64,000 nucleotides of DNA from Nostoc cf. commune SO-36 (GTDB lineage: Bacteria > Cyanobacteriota > Cyanobacteriia > Cyanobacteriales > Nostocaceae): contig NZ_AP025733.1 of NCBI RefSeq assembly GCF_023734775.1, positions 186,001 through 250,000 on the forward strand. Direction: 5' to 3'. The translations under genes and the position numbers were made by a program. The notes under the pieces were generated by a model. The model was given only the letters and a program-made list of their open reading frames with translations. It did not search any database and was not told the origin of the DNA. This document shows, piece after piece, positions 17,102 to 26,670 of this stretch (positions are counted from its first letter, which is position 1; the number at the start of each line of letters is the position of its first letter).

Positions 17102-18540
17102 TGCGTACTGTTCAGAAACTTAAAATAGAATACGGTGATTTTCAAACGCCGATAGAATTAGCCGATCAGGTATGTAAAAAGCTAGTAGAGCTTGGTGTTA
17201 AACCAGATATTATAATTGAGCCTACTTGTGGAATAGGAAATTTTATTGAAGCTGCCTCATCTTGTTTTGAATCAGCAAAAAAAATTGTAGGAATTGAATT
17301 GAGCCTTGATTACTTTAGACAGATTCTAGAAGAAGAAAAGTTTTTACATGACCAAAGAATTGAAATTAAATGTGAAGATTTTTTTCAAGTAGATTGGTTA
17401 TCACTAATAGGTGAATCAAATGAAGAAATATTAGTGCTTGGTAATTTACCTTGGGTAACAAACTCACAGCAGGGTAGTATTGGGGGCGTAAATTTGCCCA
17501 AAAAGAGCAATTTTCAAAATCATACTGGTTTAGATGCAATTACGGGAAAAAGTAATTTTGATATATCAGAATGGATGCTCATACAGTTTGTACAATACTT
17601 ACAGAAGCATAATAGTTATCTAGCGATGCTTTGTAAAACTTCGGTTTCTAGAAAAATATTAAATTATATCTATTCTGAAAAGCTAAATCTTGCTTACTGT
17701 GCAGTTTACAAGATAGATTCTAAAAAATATTTTGATGCTGCTGTTGAAGCTTGCTTATTTTTCTGTAAATTTGATTCAAACTCACAGAAGTATTATTGTG
17801 ATGTATTTAATAGTCTAGAAAGCTTAGTTTGCTCTCGTATAGGCTATTCAAATAATATTCTTGTTAGGGATTTGATTACATTTAAACAAGTAGAAAACTT
17901 ATATAATAAACAATCAAAAACAAAATGGCGTTCTGGTATTAAGCATGATTGCGCTAGCGTAATGGAATTTCGCAAAAATAATGACTATTTTATAAACGGG
18001 TTAGGAGAATCTTATGAACTCGAAGAAACTTATATTTTCCCTTTAATCAAAGGTTCTTCCGTTGCCCAAAATAAAACAAAAGCGACTGATCGATATATGT
18101 TAGTTACTCAAAGTCTCGTTGGCGAGTCTACTGAATCTATAAAATATTTAGCGCCTAAAACATGGGCATATTTAGAAAAGCACGAAAGTCTTTTAAATAG
18201 TAGAAAAAGTAAAATTTATCAAAATAGCGCTAGATTCTCTATTTTTGGTGTTGGTTCATATACTTTTGCACCTTGGAAAATAGCAATATGTGGACTTTAC
18301 AAAAAATTAAGTTTTAGGTTAGTCGGTCAAATAAATCAAAAGCCTGTTATTTTTGATGATACTGTTTATTTTCTCAGCTTTTTTGATGAGGAAAGTGCAT
18401 ACGAATCATATCAACTTCTAACTTCTTCACTAGCGAAAGATTTTTATTCATCTCTAATATTTTGGGATGAAAAACGTCCAATTAAATCTAGTATTTTAAA
18501 TAGTTTAAACTTGGCAGCTTTAGCAAAGCTAGTACTTTAA
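17101..18540 (+). CDS. DNA adenine-type methyltransferase of the type II system
   Basis: A 479-residue protein. Motif I is EPTCGIGNF (40-48), motif IV is GNLPW (114-118, an NPPY/NPPW variant), and FQTP near residue 14 is the common entry motif of N6-adenine methyltransferases. The order I then IV is that of gamma-class enzymes. The C-terminal half (about 270-479) probably holds the target recognition part. It protects host DNA against the nuclease encoded just upstream. Confidence 0.8.
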   Translation: MRTVQKLKIEYGDFQTPIELADQVCKKLVELGVKPDIIIEPTCGIGNFIEAASSCFESAKKIVGIELSLDYFRQILEEEKFLHDQRIEIKCEDFFQVDWLSLIGESNEEILVLGNLPWVTNSQQGSIGGVNLPKKSNFQNHTGLDAITGKSNFDISEWMLIQFVQYLQKHNSYLAMLCKTSVSRKILNYIYSEKLNLAYCAVYKIDSKKYFDAAVEACLFFCKFDSNSQKYYCDVFNSLESLVCSRIGYSNNILVRDLITFKQVENLYNKQSKTKWRSGIKHDCASVMEFRKNNDYFINGLGESYELEETYIFPLIKGSSVAQNKTKATDRYMLVTQSLVGESTESIKYLAPKTWAYLEKHESLLNSRKSKIYQNSARFSIFGVGSYTFAPWKIAICGLYKKLSFRLVGQINQKPVIFDDTVYFLSFFDEESAYESYQLLTSSLAKDFYSSLIFWDEKRPIKSSILNSLNLAALAKLVL

Positions 18541-18541
18541 T

Positions 18542-18997
18542 GTGCTGTTTAGCAATACAATTATTGGTTTTCATAAAGGCACTTGTCCCGCCGCGCTACC
18601 TGCCGAAATTGAAAAACCTTTAACTTCAGCGATCATCGCTAATCAAACACAGAGGCAAGTAGAAGCAGGTAATTCCGCTTCGTTGTTGGCTGAAAACTCG
18701 GTTTCGAGTGTAGAAATCAAAGCAGTTGATGAGGGTAAAAGTTCCGCCGCACCTGTTCCCAGTGCTGAAAAATGGTCGCATGAGGCGATTGTTGCAAGGG
18801 CAAATGCGCGACCGGGGCGGATGCAGAAACTCAAAGTGGCGGGAAATTCGGGGCAGAATCCGGGGTTTGAATTTTTGCAGGAGTGCTGGAATGATGACCC
18901 TGCTTTGCAGATTGTGATCAAGAAGTTGGTGGCGAAGTATCCGCAGTGGGCTATCGTTTGTGTTGATGGGGTGTTAGTGGATTGGGAGCAAGGGTAA
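18542..18997 (+). CDS. Hypothetical protein carrying the repeated CWNDDPALQIV module
   Basis: A 151-residue frame with a GTG start directly after the methyltransferase stop. The last 70 residues (SHEAIVARANARPGRMQKLK ... CWNDDPALQIVIKKLVAKYP ... VCVDGVLVDWEQG) recur as decayed copies at 15,986-16,170 and, in part, at 25,240-25,542. The N-terminal part looks like a truncated linker. It is probably the tail of a longer plasmid protein rather than a full gene. Confidence 0.4.
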   Translation: MLFSNTIIGFHKGTCPAALPAEIEKPLTSAIIANQTQRQVEAGNSASLLAENSVSSVEIKAVDEGKSSAAPVPSAEKWSHEAIVARANARPGRMQKLKVAGNSGQNPGFEFLQECWNDDPALQIVIKKLVAKYPQWAIVCVDGVLVDWEQG

Positions 18998-19373
18998 GGC
19001 AGTGCGGCAAAACTGAAAGCGATCGCTGCCTGATCTGATGACAAAATCAGTTCAGCCCAGCCAAGTTTCCGGTACAGGGGTAGGGTTCTACATCATGTAA
19101 AATTGTGAAATGTTTGAGTGAGGCGATCACTGCTCGTTTTCAAGCTAGACTCTGACACATGAATAAACTTAATACTGCATCACTCAAATTACTTGCCAGA
19201 GAATAATCGTAGGTAAAACTTATGTCTGTTGTGTAGGGCTTTTTGTCCCATTTCTCATACATGACGTAAGGCTAATGTATTGCTAGGGCAACTATCTTTG
19301 TTTTGAGAGTTGTCTTATGAAAGTTGAGGTTTGGGTAGCGAGTGCCAAAAAGAAAGTTATCAGTGATTTAGGT
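18998..19373. other. Intergenic region
   Basis: Contains one GCGATCGC octamer and no convincing gene. Genes on both sides point towards it (plus-strand from the left, minus-strand from the right), so it is a convergent terminal region; no strong terminator hairpin is seen. Confidence 0.4.
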
Positions 19374-22010
19374 TTAGCGCACTTGACTTTTATGAATCCA
19401 ACCACCATTACAAGCGTCAGTATAATACCAATCAGGGTTAAAATCTTTATAAACTAGAATTCTTTCTTGAAACTTAATTTTGCATTTTTCTTTTTCAGAA
19501 ACTTTGCCATTTTCGACTTTTCTAGGTTTGATATGAATGTTAGTAGGTGGAGAAAATACAAAAACATTTACGGCAGAATCTATTTTAAAAGGACAAACAG
19601 ATAAGATATTACTATGATTTAATTTGTTTAGTAACACCAGACTTAGACTAGGATAATCTGGTGGCCCTCCTGCAATAGCGGGGGGAACAAATATTGAAAG
19701 TATGTTTCTCTCTTGCAGAGTATTTGCTTTTACTTGTCTTTGTATATTTATTATAGTAATAATTCCGTCATTACTATACTTTCCTGATTGAAATTTTCCA
19801 AAGTAATTTTTCTGTGCGCTGAAACTAAACTCTCCTTGTGTATATTCATGCCAAAGGTTATCAATTTTTCTGAATTCTGGACAGTAAGATTGTAATTTAT
19901 CGATAGGTACTTCATCAACCTGATCTTTATCTAATCCCTTTAGGCGAATAATATCTGTTGTTATGTCATCTGACTTTGCCCAATTATTAATTTTTAGATT
20001 ATTTTCTAGTTCAGAGTAATAATATTCTTTTAAAGACGTTTCGACTTTAGTTTTGAGGTTTGTATTACCAATCTCTTTTGCTAAGGATATAAGTTGTTGA
20101 TAAAGTGATTCTACAGTTTCTTTAAAAAGAATATTTACTTTTTTACTAAATATTCTTCCTTTTTGCTGCTGAATAACATCATAGGCTTGTTCATAAAACT
20201 TAATTTGATTATCTTTGTCTTCGTTTTCATGAGATAATCTTCCTTTAGCCGTTAAATAAAGAACATAAATTTGTAGTTTTTCTATAGAATCGTATTTTAA
20301 CTCACTTTGATTAATATATTGATTTGCTTTCTGAAGGTAAATATCTGCTTTTTTTAAGTCTTTTTCTTTGATTTTATAAATACTTGCTGCTAAATTCATT
20401 AATGCTATTTTTAAATTATAATCAGATAGCTTTATACTATTTCTTTCTTTTAAAGAATCTTCATTACTGTTACTATTTTGATTTAATTGATTTTTTTTTA
20501 AAAAATTAGCTACTTCCCCAGCAGTTTGTAATAATTCTTGATTTTTATCAATTTTGTTTTTAAAATCAACAGCTAATAAGCCTAAAGATAATGAAACTAG
20601 AGAAGTAAGAATTAAAACTATAGTTCCGTTACGAATACTTTGCTTGGCTTTCTTATTTGCTTCAGCTAGTAAAGAATTTCTAGCCTCTGCTGCTTCCCTA
20701 TTCTTTTTCTCTCTTTCCAAAGCAGCTTCTTGTTCTTGAGCAGCAATCTCCTCCTGAATCTCTTTCTCTTTACTAGCTGCTAAAAACTGCTTATCCTGAT
20801 AACTTAAATTCTTGTCTCTCGCCCATTCATCAGCTTCCTGCAATGCCTTTCCTCGCAGCAGCCGTGATTCATCAGTATATCCAGAAGCGACCCAAAAGCG
20901 AAAGTTCTCAGAATAAGGACGTAGGTTATTTAATTGGTTTTCAATCCAAATAGAGTCAAATATCTCACGATAAATCTGGTTATAGATTCTCAGCTTACCT
21001 TGCTGTCTAACAACTAATCCTGAAAGCTGTAGCTCACTTTGTTCTAAAGTATCATCTGCTCTTACCTCGGATTTTTCTTCACCCAGCCGGACTTGTTGGA
21101 ACAGTTCTAGTAAGTACCCTGCCCGTTGTTCATCGCGAAGAATCCTGGCTTGAATTGTCCTCAAATGTTCTGGTTCATCCTGTGATTCCCAGTTTTCAAT
21201 AATCCGTGACCTGACAACTTGCTTTACTGAACGAGGGTTATCTTGCTCAGATTCTTCAACCATAAACTGACACAGCTTTTGAGTCAAAAATGGTTGTCCC
21301 CCCGTCCACTGCAAAATATCCTGCATTATCGTCTGAGAATCATTAAATTTCCCCTGCAAACCCTTCTCTAATGGTTCAGCCTCATGCAGTTGAAAGCCTT
21401 TGAGGGAGATAGCCTTACCAATGTTAAACGGGGTACGGTTCTTATCTTGTATTAAACTGGTCGGTGATGCAACGCCTAGTAAACAGAAAGTAAGGCGATT
21501 GTATTGGGGATTATCAACTCGCTCATTATAACAAGACCTAATAAAAGCAAAAAAGTCATCTGTAGGGAAATTCAAACTGAGAACACTATCAATCTCATCA
21601 ATAAAAATTACTATATTTTCTGAAATTTCTGCGAGAAGTATTTTTGTCAGAAAGTTACTAAATCTTAATAATGGTGAATTTAATTGATTCTGCTCCCACC
21701 AAACTTTAAAATCTACATCCAAGGCAAAACTATCGATGAGCTTAACAATCAAATCTGCATACCAGTTTTCTTGAGTTGCTGTCTGAATATTAATGGAGGA
21801 TAAATCAATAGATGCACACTCAACACCAGCTTCACTTAAGCGGCTCATTGTTCTTACACGCAAGCTGGACTTTCCACTCTGTCTAGAATTTAGTACATAA
21901 CAAAACTTCCCTTGTAATAGGGCTTTATTTAATTCATCATCAGCTTCTCGTTTGACATAAGTACTGGCATTTTCAGGTAGACTTCCAGAGAAAATGTACT
22001 GGTCAACCAT
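19374..22010 (-). CDS. STAND-like AAA_35 ATPase with membrane helix and helical repeat region
   Basis: An 878-residue protein. Residues 1-350 form an AAA_35-type NTPase: Walker A NSRQSGKSS (Lys47) and Walker B IVIFIDEID (Asp138, Glu139), with the family hallmark TPFNIGKAI. A Glu/Ala-rich coiled coil (about 420-460) leads to a single transmembrane segment (about 465-490). The following 250 residues look like helical TPR-type repeats, and the end resembles an SH3-like fold. Proteins of this kind in cyanobacteria are thought to be signalling or conflict ATPases. It is the last gene of a four-gene operon, 3 bases after its partner. Confidence 0.7.
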   Translation of the reverse strand: MVDQYIFSGSLPENASTYVKREADDELNKALLQGKFCYVLNSRQSGKSSLRVRTMSRLSEAGVECASIDLSSINIQTATQENWYADLIVKLIDSFALDVDFKVWWEQNQLNSPLLRFSNFLTKILLAEISENIVIFIDEIDSVLSLNFPTDDFFAFIRSCYNERVDNPQYNRLTFCLLGVASPTSLIQDKNRTPFNIGKAISLKGFQLHEAEPLEKGLQGKFNDSQTIMQDILQWTGGQPFLTQKLCQFMVEESEQDNPRSVKQVVRSRIIENWESQDEPEHLRTIQARILRDEQRAGYLLELFQQVRLGEEKSEVRADDTLEQSELQLSGLVVRQQGKLRIYNQIYREIFDSIWIENQLNNLRPYSENFRFWVASGYTDESRLLRGKALQEADEWARDKNLSYQDKQFLAASKEKEIQEEIAAQEQEAALEREKKNREAAEARNSLLAEANKKAKQSIRNGTIVLILTSLVSLSLGLLAVDFKNKIDKNQELLQTAGEVANFLKKNQLNQNSNSNEDSLKERNSIKLSDYNLKIALMNLAASIYKIKEKDLKKADIYLQKANQYINQSELKYDSIEKLQIYVLYLTAKGRLSHENEDKDNQIKFYEQAYDVIQQQKGRIFSKKVNILFKETVESLYQQLISLAKEIGNTNLKTKVETSLKEYYYSELENNLKINNWAKSDDITTDIIRLKGLDKDQVDEVPIDKLQSYCPEFRKIDNLWHEYTQGEFSFSAQKNYFGKFQSGKYSNDGIITIINIQRQVKANTLQERNILSIFVPPAIAGGPPDYPSLSLVLLNKLNHSNILSVCPFKIDSAVNVFVFSPPTNIHIKPRKVENGKVSEKEKCKIKFQERILVYKDFNPDWYYTDACNGGWIHKSQVR

Positions 22011-22013
22011 AAA

Positions 22014-23417
22014 CTACTCCAAACGTGCCAAAAAATACTGACGGTACAAATCGCAACTAGCAATACAATCATTACGCACTATTTTAACTAGCCCTAGACT
22101 GTGCAATTTAAAAGTAATCTCAGGATTAAGCTGCACTGGTTTATCTACTGTTATCACTTTTGCGTAACTCTCTTTTAACTGAGAATCACTTTGCAAAAAT
22201 TCTAGTTGCTGCCGTAAATGATAGCTGAAAATTCCTTGTTCTGTTGGAGCTAGGCTGATTAATTTTTCTAAAGAAGTTTCCTGGCTTTTGAGGTTAGCTA
22301 TTGCCTCGTTTAGGAGATAAGGATGCCCACCAACTAACTTGATTAATTGACTTAATCCCTCTTCCCCAAAATACCCTCCTAGTTCATACAATTTCGCCAT
22401 TTCTTCCACCTGTTGTTGATTAAACTCAGGTAACTCGATAGCTAGTCCAACGTTAAACGGCGAACGATTGATATCTAGAGTGGGGTAAGCTTCTGTGGAA
22501 TTAACTACCACCAGTCGTAGTTTCTTCCAAATTTTTCCCATCCTATCTCCTTGTTTGGCTGTTTCATACCAACTCCGCAACAGGAGGCAGAATTCTGAGA
22601 AAATATTCGCATATTCAAATAGACGTTCAAAATTATCTATCGCAAAAACAAGAGAGCTATCTATATTCGATAATAAATATCTTTGGAAATAACGAGTGCA
22701 ACTTGTATTTAAACCCAAACTATCTTGCCAATATTCATCTACTTTATCGGACACATCCAGGCTATCAGAAACATTGACACATAACCAATGTAAGAAAGTT
22801 TTTAGGTCAGTCAGTGTAGAATTATCAGCAAGTTTTAAATCTAGTTTTACAGTCTCATATCCTTGTTGTCTTGCATGGTCTAAGATTTTCTCTAGCAGCA
22901 GAGTTTTACCCATTTTCTGCGGGGCTTTGATGCGAATTAAGGCTCCAGGTTGCACGATTGCTTTATAGCATTTGTCCTCAATGGGTGGTCGTTCTATATA
23001 TATTGTTGTGTCTGCCGCTAACCCAGAATTCTCAGTCGTTTGCAACTGTTGTTCAATTGCATCCAACTTGTCACCAAGCTCCTTCAAGGTGCGTTCCTCT
23101 TCTTGAAGCTGGTGTTCGTATTGAAACTTGCGGGATACATCGGTTTCAATTATCAACGCTGTTCGTATCTTTGCAACTCTTTGGCTTTGCAGCACGTAGG
23201 CTTTTTCTAGGGAGTCTCGCTCTTGCTGCGATCGCTTTCTTTGTTGTGGTGATGAGGATGAATTATCTGATTTAACCGTCTGCTGCCCAAAGTGAATATT
23301 GTAAACATTCCCACCAATCTGCCCAGCGTTCACTGTGTCAGCATTAATCAACCCGCCGCCAAACTGGGCATTCTGTAGATTATTGTTGACTTGCTTTGGT
23401 TTTTGGGAGTCCGGCAT
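22014..23417 (-). CDS. STAND-like AAA_35 ATPase with N-terminal QIGGN motif
   Basis: A 467-residue protein. Residues 18-39 carry the shared motif (QFGGGLINADTVNAGQIGGN). A Ser/Gln-rich linker and a coiled coil (60-125) follow. The NTPase part has Walker A APQKMGKTLLL (Lys171) and Walker B LVFAIDNFE, and repeats the RSPFNVGLAIELPEF pattern of its neighbour, so the two ATPases are paralogues. The QIGGN motif at an NTPase N-terminus recalls signalling motifs that recruit effectors by homotypic contact; this is inference. Confidence 0.7.
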   Translation of the reverse strand: MPDSQKPKQVNNNLQNAQFGGGLINADTVNAGQIGGNVYNIHFGQQTVKSDNSSSSPQQRKRSQQERDSLEKAYVLQSQRVAKIRTALIIETDVSRKFQYEHQLQEEERTLKELGDKLDAIEQQLQTTENSGLAADTTIYIERPPIEDKCYKAIVQPGALIRIKAPQKMGKTLLLEKILDHARQQGYETVKLDLKLADNSTLTDLKTFLHWLCVNVSDSLDVSDKVDEYWQDSLGLNTSCTRYFQRYLLSNIDSSLVFAIDNFERLFEYANIFSEFCLLLRSWYETAKQGDRMGKIWKKLRLVVVNSTEAYPTLDINRSPFNVGLAIELPEFNQQQVEEMAKLYELGGYFGEEGLSQLIKLVGGHPYLLNEAIANLKSQETSLEKLISLAPTEQGIFSYHLRQQLEFLQSDSQLKESYAKVITVDKPVQLNPEITFKLHSLGLVKIVRNDCIASCDLYRQYFLARLE

Positions 23418-23435
23418 GGGTTTGGCTTGAGCGTT

Positions 23436-24674
23436 CTAAGCGTTGTTGTTATGAATGTTACCACCTATCTGGTCTGCATCAACATTGTTGGCATCTACTA
23501 TGCCACCTGCGAACTGGGAGTTAGGCTGGTAGTAAATCGAGACTTTACCAGAAGTTTCTGCTAGTTGTTTATTTAACTGGTTAATTGAAGAAAATAACTG
23601 ATTGATTACTTTATCTTTATCCTCAAGTCTTGCTTGGTACTGCGCCTCTAATGCCTTAGCTGCAAATTCATAGCCCTGGATGAACTCACTGTGGATTTTT
23701 GCTTTATCTGCATCAGGGAAAACAGTTACTCGGATTACAAGAATGCCGTCGCCTTTCTTCTCAATGCTTTGGACATCCAATTGTGCGCCTTGGTTCTCGA
23801 CTTCTACTTTTTTAAAGGAATAAGCGAAAGCATCCCAGTCGATACCATTGCGAAAGATTAGGTCAACTGTTTCTAGGGATTTTTTGAATAGCTTGGTGAA
23901 TTCTCCAGGGGCAAAATCACCACTGCTGGGACGGCGTTCTTGTTGCCCTTCCTTAAGGTAAATATAAGCACAAATTACACCTTCAAGGTTGGTAGCACTG
24001 TTAATATTCCAATCTTCTATGCAGGCTCCCGTAAATGTTGCTTTTGCGAAATTTGTTTCTAATGCTTGTACTCTGCTGAGGTTAGACCCTTTGAAATTAG
24101 CTCTACTAAAATCTAATTCACTCAGGTCAAATCTGCTAAGATCAAGTTCGCTAAGGTTAGTACCCTTGAGCTTTGTCCCTGTCGGGTTAGCTCCTTTAAA
24201 TCTGGTTCCCTTGAGTTTTGTCCCCCTAAGATTAGCTCCACTTAGGTCAAATTCACTTAGGTCAAGTTTGCTAAGATTAGCCTTCTCAAGATTAGCTCCC
24301 CTAAGATCCGCTCCTCTAAGCTTTACCCCATCATCAAAGCCAAAATTGCTAAGGTTAGCTCCTGTGAGGTCAATTCCGCTAAGATCCGCTTTTCTTAGGT
24401 CAGCTTCTCTGAGATCAGCTCCTCCAAATACAACCCCTCTAAGATTTGCCCCTCTCAGGTCGGATTTGCTCAGGTTTGCTATTGGTAAAATTTCAAATTC
24501 GTTGAATACAGCGCCCATGAGATTAGCTTTTCTCAAATTAGCTTCGCTAAGATTAGCCCCTCTAAGATAAGCGCTTGTGAGGTTAGGAATTATCCTGGGA
24601 TATTTACGTCTCCACTCATTCCAAACTTCTACTCCTTGCTCAAGTATTGCCAAATGTTCCTCATTCGCCATCAC
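23436..24674 (-). CDS. Pentapeptide-repeat protein with C-terminal QIGGN motif
   Basis: A 412-residue protein. Residues 35-225 are pentapeptide repeats (A[ND]LxG type), which form a right-handed beta-helix. Residues 235-340 contain a conserved cyanobacterial segment (GDFAPGEFTKLFKKSLETVD). A coiled coil follows and the chain ends with the shared motif (SQFAGGIVDANNVDADQIGG, then NIHNNN). Motif-sharing with the ATPase next door suggests they assemble together. It lies 18 bases upstream of that ATPase gene. Confidence 0.75.
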   Translation of the reverse strand: MMANEEHLAILEQGVEVWNEWRRKYPRIIPNLTSAYLRGANLSEANLRKANLMGAVFNEFEILPIANLSKSDLRGANLRGVVFGGADLREADLRKADLSGIDLTGANLSNFGFDDGVKLRGADLRGANLEKANLSKLDLSEFDLSGANLRGTKLKGTRFKGANPTGTKLKGTNLSELDLSRFDLSELDFSRANFKGSNLSRVQALETNFAKATFTGACIEDWNINSATNLEGVICAYIYLKEGQQERRPSSGDFAPGEFTKLFKKSLETVDLIFRNGIDWDAFAYSFKKVEVENQGAQLDVQSIEKKGDGILVIRVTVFPDADKAKIHSEFIQGYEFAAKALEAQYQARLEDKDKVINQLFSSINQLNKQLAETSGKVSIYYQPNSQFAGGIVDANNVDADQIGGNIHNNNA

Positions 24675-24708
24675 CAGCTAACCCCTCTGCTCACCTGTTG
24701 CTAACAAA

Positions 24709-25179
24709 CTATTCCGCCTCCTGCCACCCCTCAATTGAAGCCAGCAGAATATTCATTAAAGGATGGTCGATTAACTCCTTAAATGCTTCCGTCCCCCCAG
24801 CCTTCAGCGCACCTATCACCCGTGCTTTCAGTGTTGGGTTACGCTCAATCTCATCCACAGCCTTAGCCACAACACTCATTCTCTGTGAGGTAGTTGTAGT
24901 AGGGTATGTTTGGCTCAGTTGGTTGAGAAGCTGCTGAATCTCTGCTGCGGCTTGGGCGAGGTTCTGCTTTTGCTCTGGATTATAGTTGGTGATGTTGCCG
25001 CCGATTTGATTTGCGGTTACTGTGTCTGCGTTGACTAGACCACCAGCGAATTGAGCGCCTTGTAAGTTAAAACTAGAACTTTTATTACTTACCTTTTGTT
25101 GATTATTTTCACCCTGAACATTATTAATATCGCCATCAACTGAACCACCAACTGAAAAGCCACCGGGGTTGTTAGTCAT
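24709..25179 (-). CDS. Small partner protein with QIGGN motif
   Basis: A 156-residue protein, first gene of the operon. Residues 43-66 carry the shared motif (QFAGGLVNADTVTANQIGGN) after a Gly/Asn-rich start that has a weaker copy (GGFSVGGSVDGDI). The C-terminal 85 residues are helical (KNLAQAAAEIQQLLNQLSQT and on) and resemble a conserved cyanobacterial domain often encoded near pentapeptide and ATPase genes. Function unknown; an adaptor or effector-domain role is inferred. Confidence 0.65.
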   Translation of the reverse strand: MTNNPGGFSVGGSVDGDINNVQGENNQQKVSNKSSSFNLQGAQFAGGLVNADTVTANQIGGNITNYNPEQKQNLAQAAAEIQQLLNQLSQTYPTTTTSQRMSVVAKAVDEIERNPTLKARVIGALKAGGTEAFKELIDHPLMNILLASIEGWQEAE

Positions 25180-25239
25180 AGTATCTGTATTTATATTAGT
25201 TTCTTGTATTTGTTGATTATTATGTTTATGTTACATACA

Positions 25240-25542
25240 GCTTCAGTATGGGCTTTTACGGACTGTAACACAAGATTTCTGTTGAAGTTTGTGTGTTTAG
25301 CGATCGCTAATCAAACTCAGGGGCTTGTAGAACAGGGTCAATCTGCTTTCTTGCCAGGAGAAAACCAAGTTTCGGGTGTAGAAGTCAAAGCAGTTCATGA
25401 GGGTGAAAGTTCTGCCGCGCCCGTGCAAAATCCCGAAAAGTGGTCACATGAGGCAATTGTTGCGCGGTCAAATGTGCAACCTGTAAGAAAGGAAAAACTG
25501 AATCGAGCAGCGAATTCGGGCGAAAATCTGGGTAGGCTCTGA
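25240..25542 (+). pseudogene. Truncated copy of the repeated module
   Basis: The translation (AIANQTQGLVEQGQSAFLPG ... KWSHEAIVARSNVQPVRKEK ... NSGENLGRL) matches residues 30-105 of the protein at 18,542-18,997. It stops at the junction with a transposase fragment, so the end (CWNDDPALQIV...) was removed by that insertion. Confidence 0.6.
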
Positions 25543-25746
25543 GCATTGTTATGCCCTTTTTGCTGTGCCATTGACTTTTGATGCGCCAGAAATGAGGGGC
25601 TTTGAGTAAAAAAGACCGAAAATGCACAAAATGGCTGCATCGCTCATTTGATAGTGCTTATTTTTACCTGTTCGTTTATCAGGCAAATTTTCGGGAATTG
25701 ACCGGAAATAAAATACTATTTCGTCGAAAATTCCTGGCTGATTCAA
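25543..25746 (-). pseudogene. DDE transposase N-terminal remnant
   Basis: On the minus strand the sequence reads SIPENLPDKRTGKNKHYQMS DAA, then in a shifted frame AFSVFFTQSPSFLAHQKSMA. This pattern is the start of a family of cyanobacterial DDE transposases. Only about 65 codons remain, with a frameshift in the middle, and the fragment ends at the truncated module to its left. Confidence 0.6.
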
Positions 25747-25814
25747 AATATCCCCTAAGCTTACGAATTAAAGAGATACCAAAACCATATCTAAAACTTG
25801 AAATTTTGCATAGT

Positions 25815-25832
25815 TGATAATGATAATTATCC
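25815..25832. promoter_or_regulatory. Fur-box-like palindromic sequence
   Basis: TGATAATGATAATTATCC resembles the iron-box consensus GATAATGATAATCATTATC in its first half. It lies upstream of the transposase remnant and may be part of a lost element end, like the similar motifs in the two IS copies. No iron gene is adjacent. Confidence 0.25.
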
Positions 25833-26235
25833 TCACAATGAGAATTGCTGCCTTAGCCTACCCCTTCAAGCAAAGAGCGTTGGTTGGGAAAGCCGTTACG
25901 TTATAGGTGCAAGTTTGGCTTTATCAAGGCAATCTTATTAAACTCTAAGCAATCTGGGCATAGGGCATCTTATAACGACTGTATGATTTTACCAGTAACC
26001 CAATAAAAGTTAGTCACAAGTCAGTAATTCTCAGGTGATAAGTCAGTATGTAATGGGATTTGATAGATGTATCAGGTTCCAAGCAAAGGAAAGTAAAAAT
26101 ATGCAAGACGGTAAGAAGGTTATCCGATATATGCAGTACAAGGGCTATAGAGTTCTATCCCTAAATATTGTTTATCTGGAAGATGTCAAAAACCCCGATA
26201 CTTGGGAACTAAGCACAGGTGCGTTAAACACTTAG
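25833..26235. other. Debris region, one weak ORF
   Basis: A plus-strand frame at 26,035-26,235 (66 residues, ending NPDTWELSTGALNT) has no ribosome binding site and no recognisable family. The rest contains no gene that I can support. Confidence 0.3.
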
Positions 26236-26523
26236 GATGATCTGAGATGTGTTATTAAATACAGTATTGGAGAAAACATTGCGACTGGAAATTCTACATC
26301 CGAACAAGCAATGCAAAGTTGGATGAACAGTCCAGGACACCCTGACAATATCCTAAATCCTCAGTTTCGAGAACTTGGCGTGGGGTACTACTTTCTAGCA
26401 AACAATACAGGCACAGTTAACTACAAACACTACTGGAATCTAGGCTTTTGGTACACCCGGGTAGGTTTCGCTGTGAGTGATGAGATTAAGAGGCGATCGC
26501 TTCTTCCTTATGGGCTGTGTTAG
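26236..26523 (+). pseudogene. CAP (SCP/PR1-like) domain fragment
   Basis: The frame opens after a stop and reads YSIGENIATGNSTSEQAMQS WMNSPGH, then NILNPQFRELGVGYY. The GENIA and W-[MW]-x-SPGH motifs are diagnostic for CAP domains, which are usually exported. The first half of the domain and any signal peptide are missing. The same frame continues after a TAG with 48 more codons to 26,670 (QSTTHYTQFILARLYPKLEL and on), whose origin is unclear. Confidence 0.65.
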
Positions 26524-26670
26524 CTAATAGCACAAGACATCGCAATACATCAATCTACAACGCACTATACACAGTTTATCTTAGCTCGACTTTATCCAAA
26601 ATTAGAACTTGATTCTCCTTATAGAGCAAAAGCCCTAGCTTTTCGGCAGAAAATTTTTACATATCACTGA

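Noticed and set aside
23989..24570. Long plus-strand ORF rich in Leu, Ser, Arg and Pro
   Set aside because: It is the antisense shadow of the pentapeptide repeats on the minus strand; the regular repeat pattern explains the open frame.
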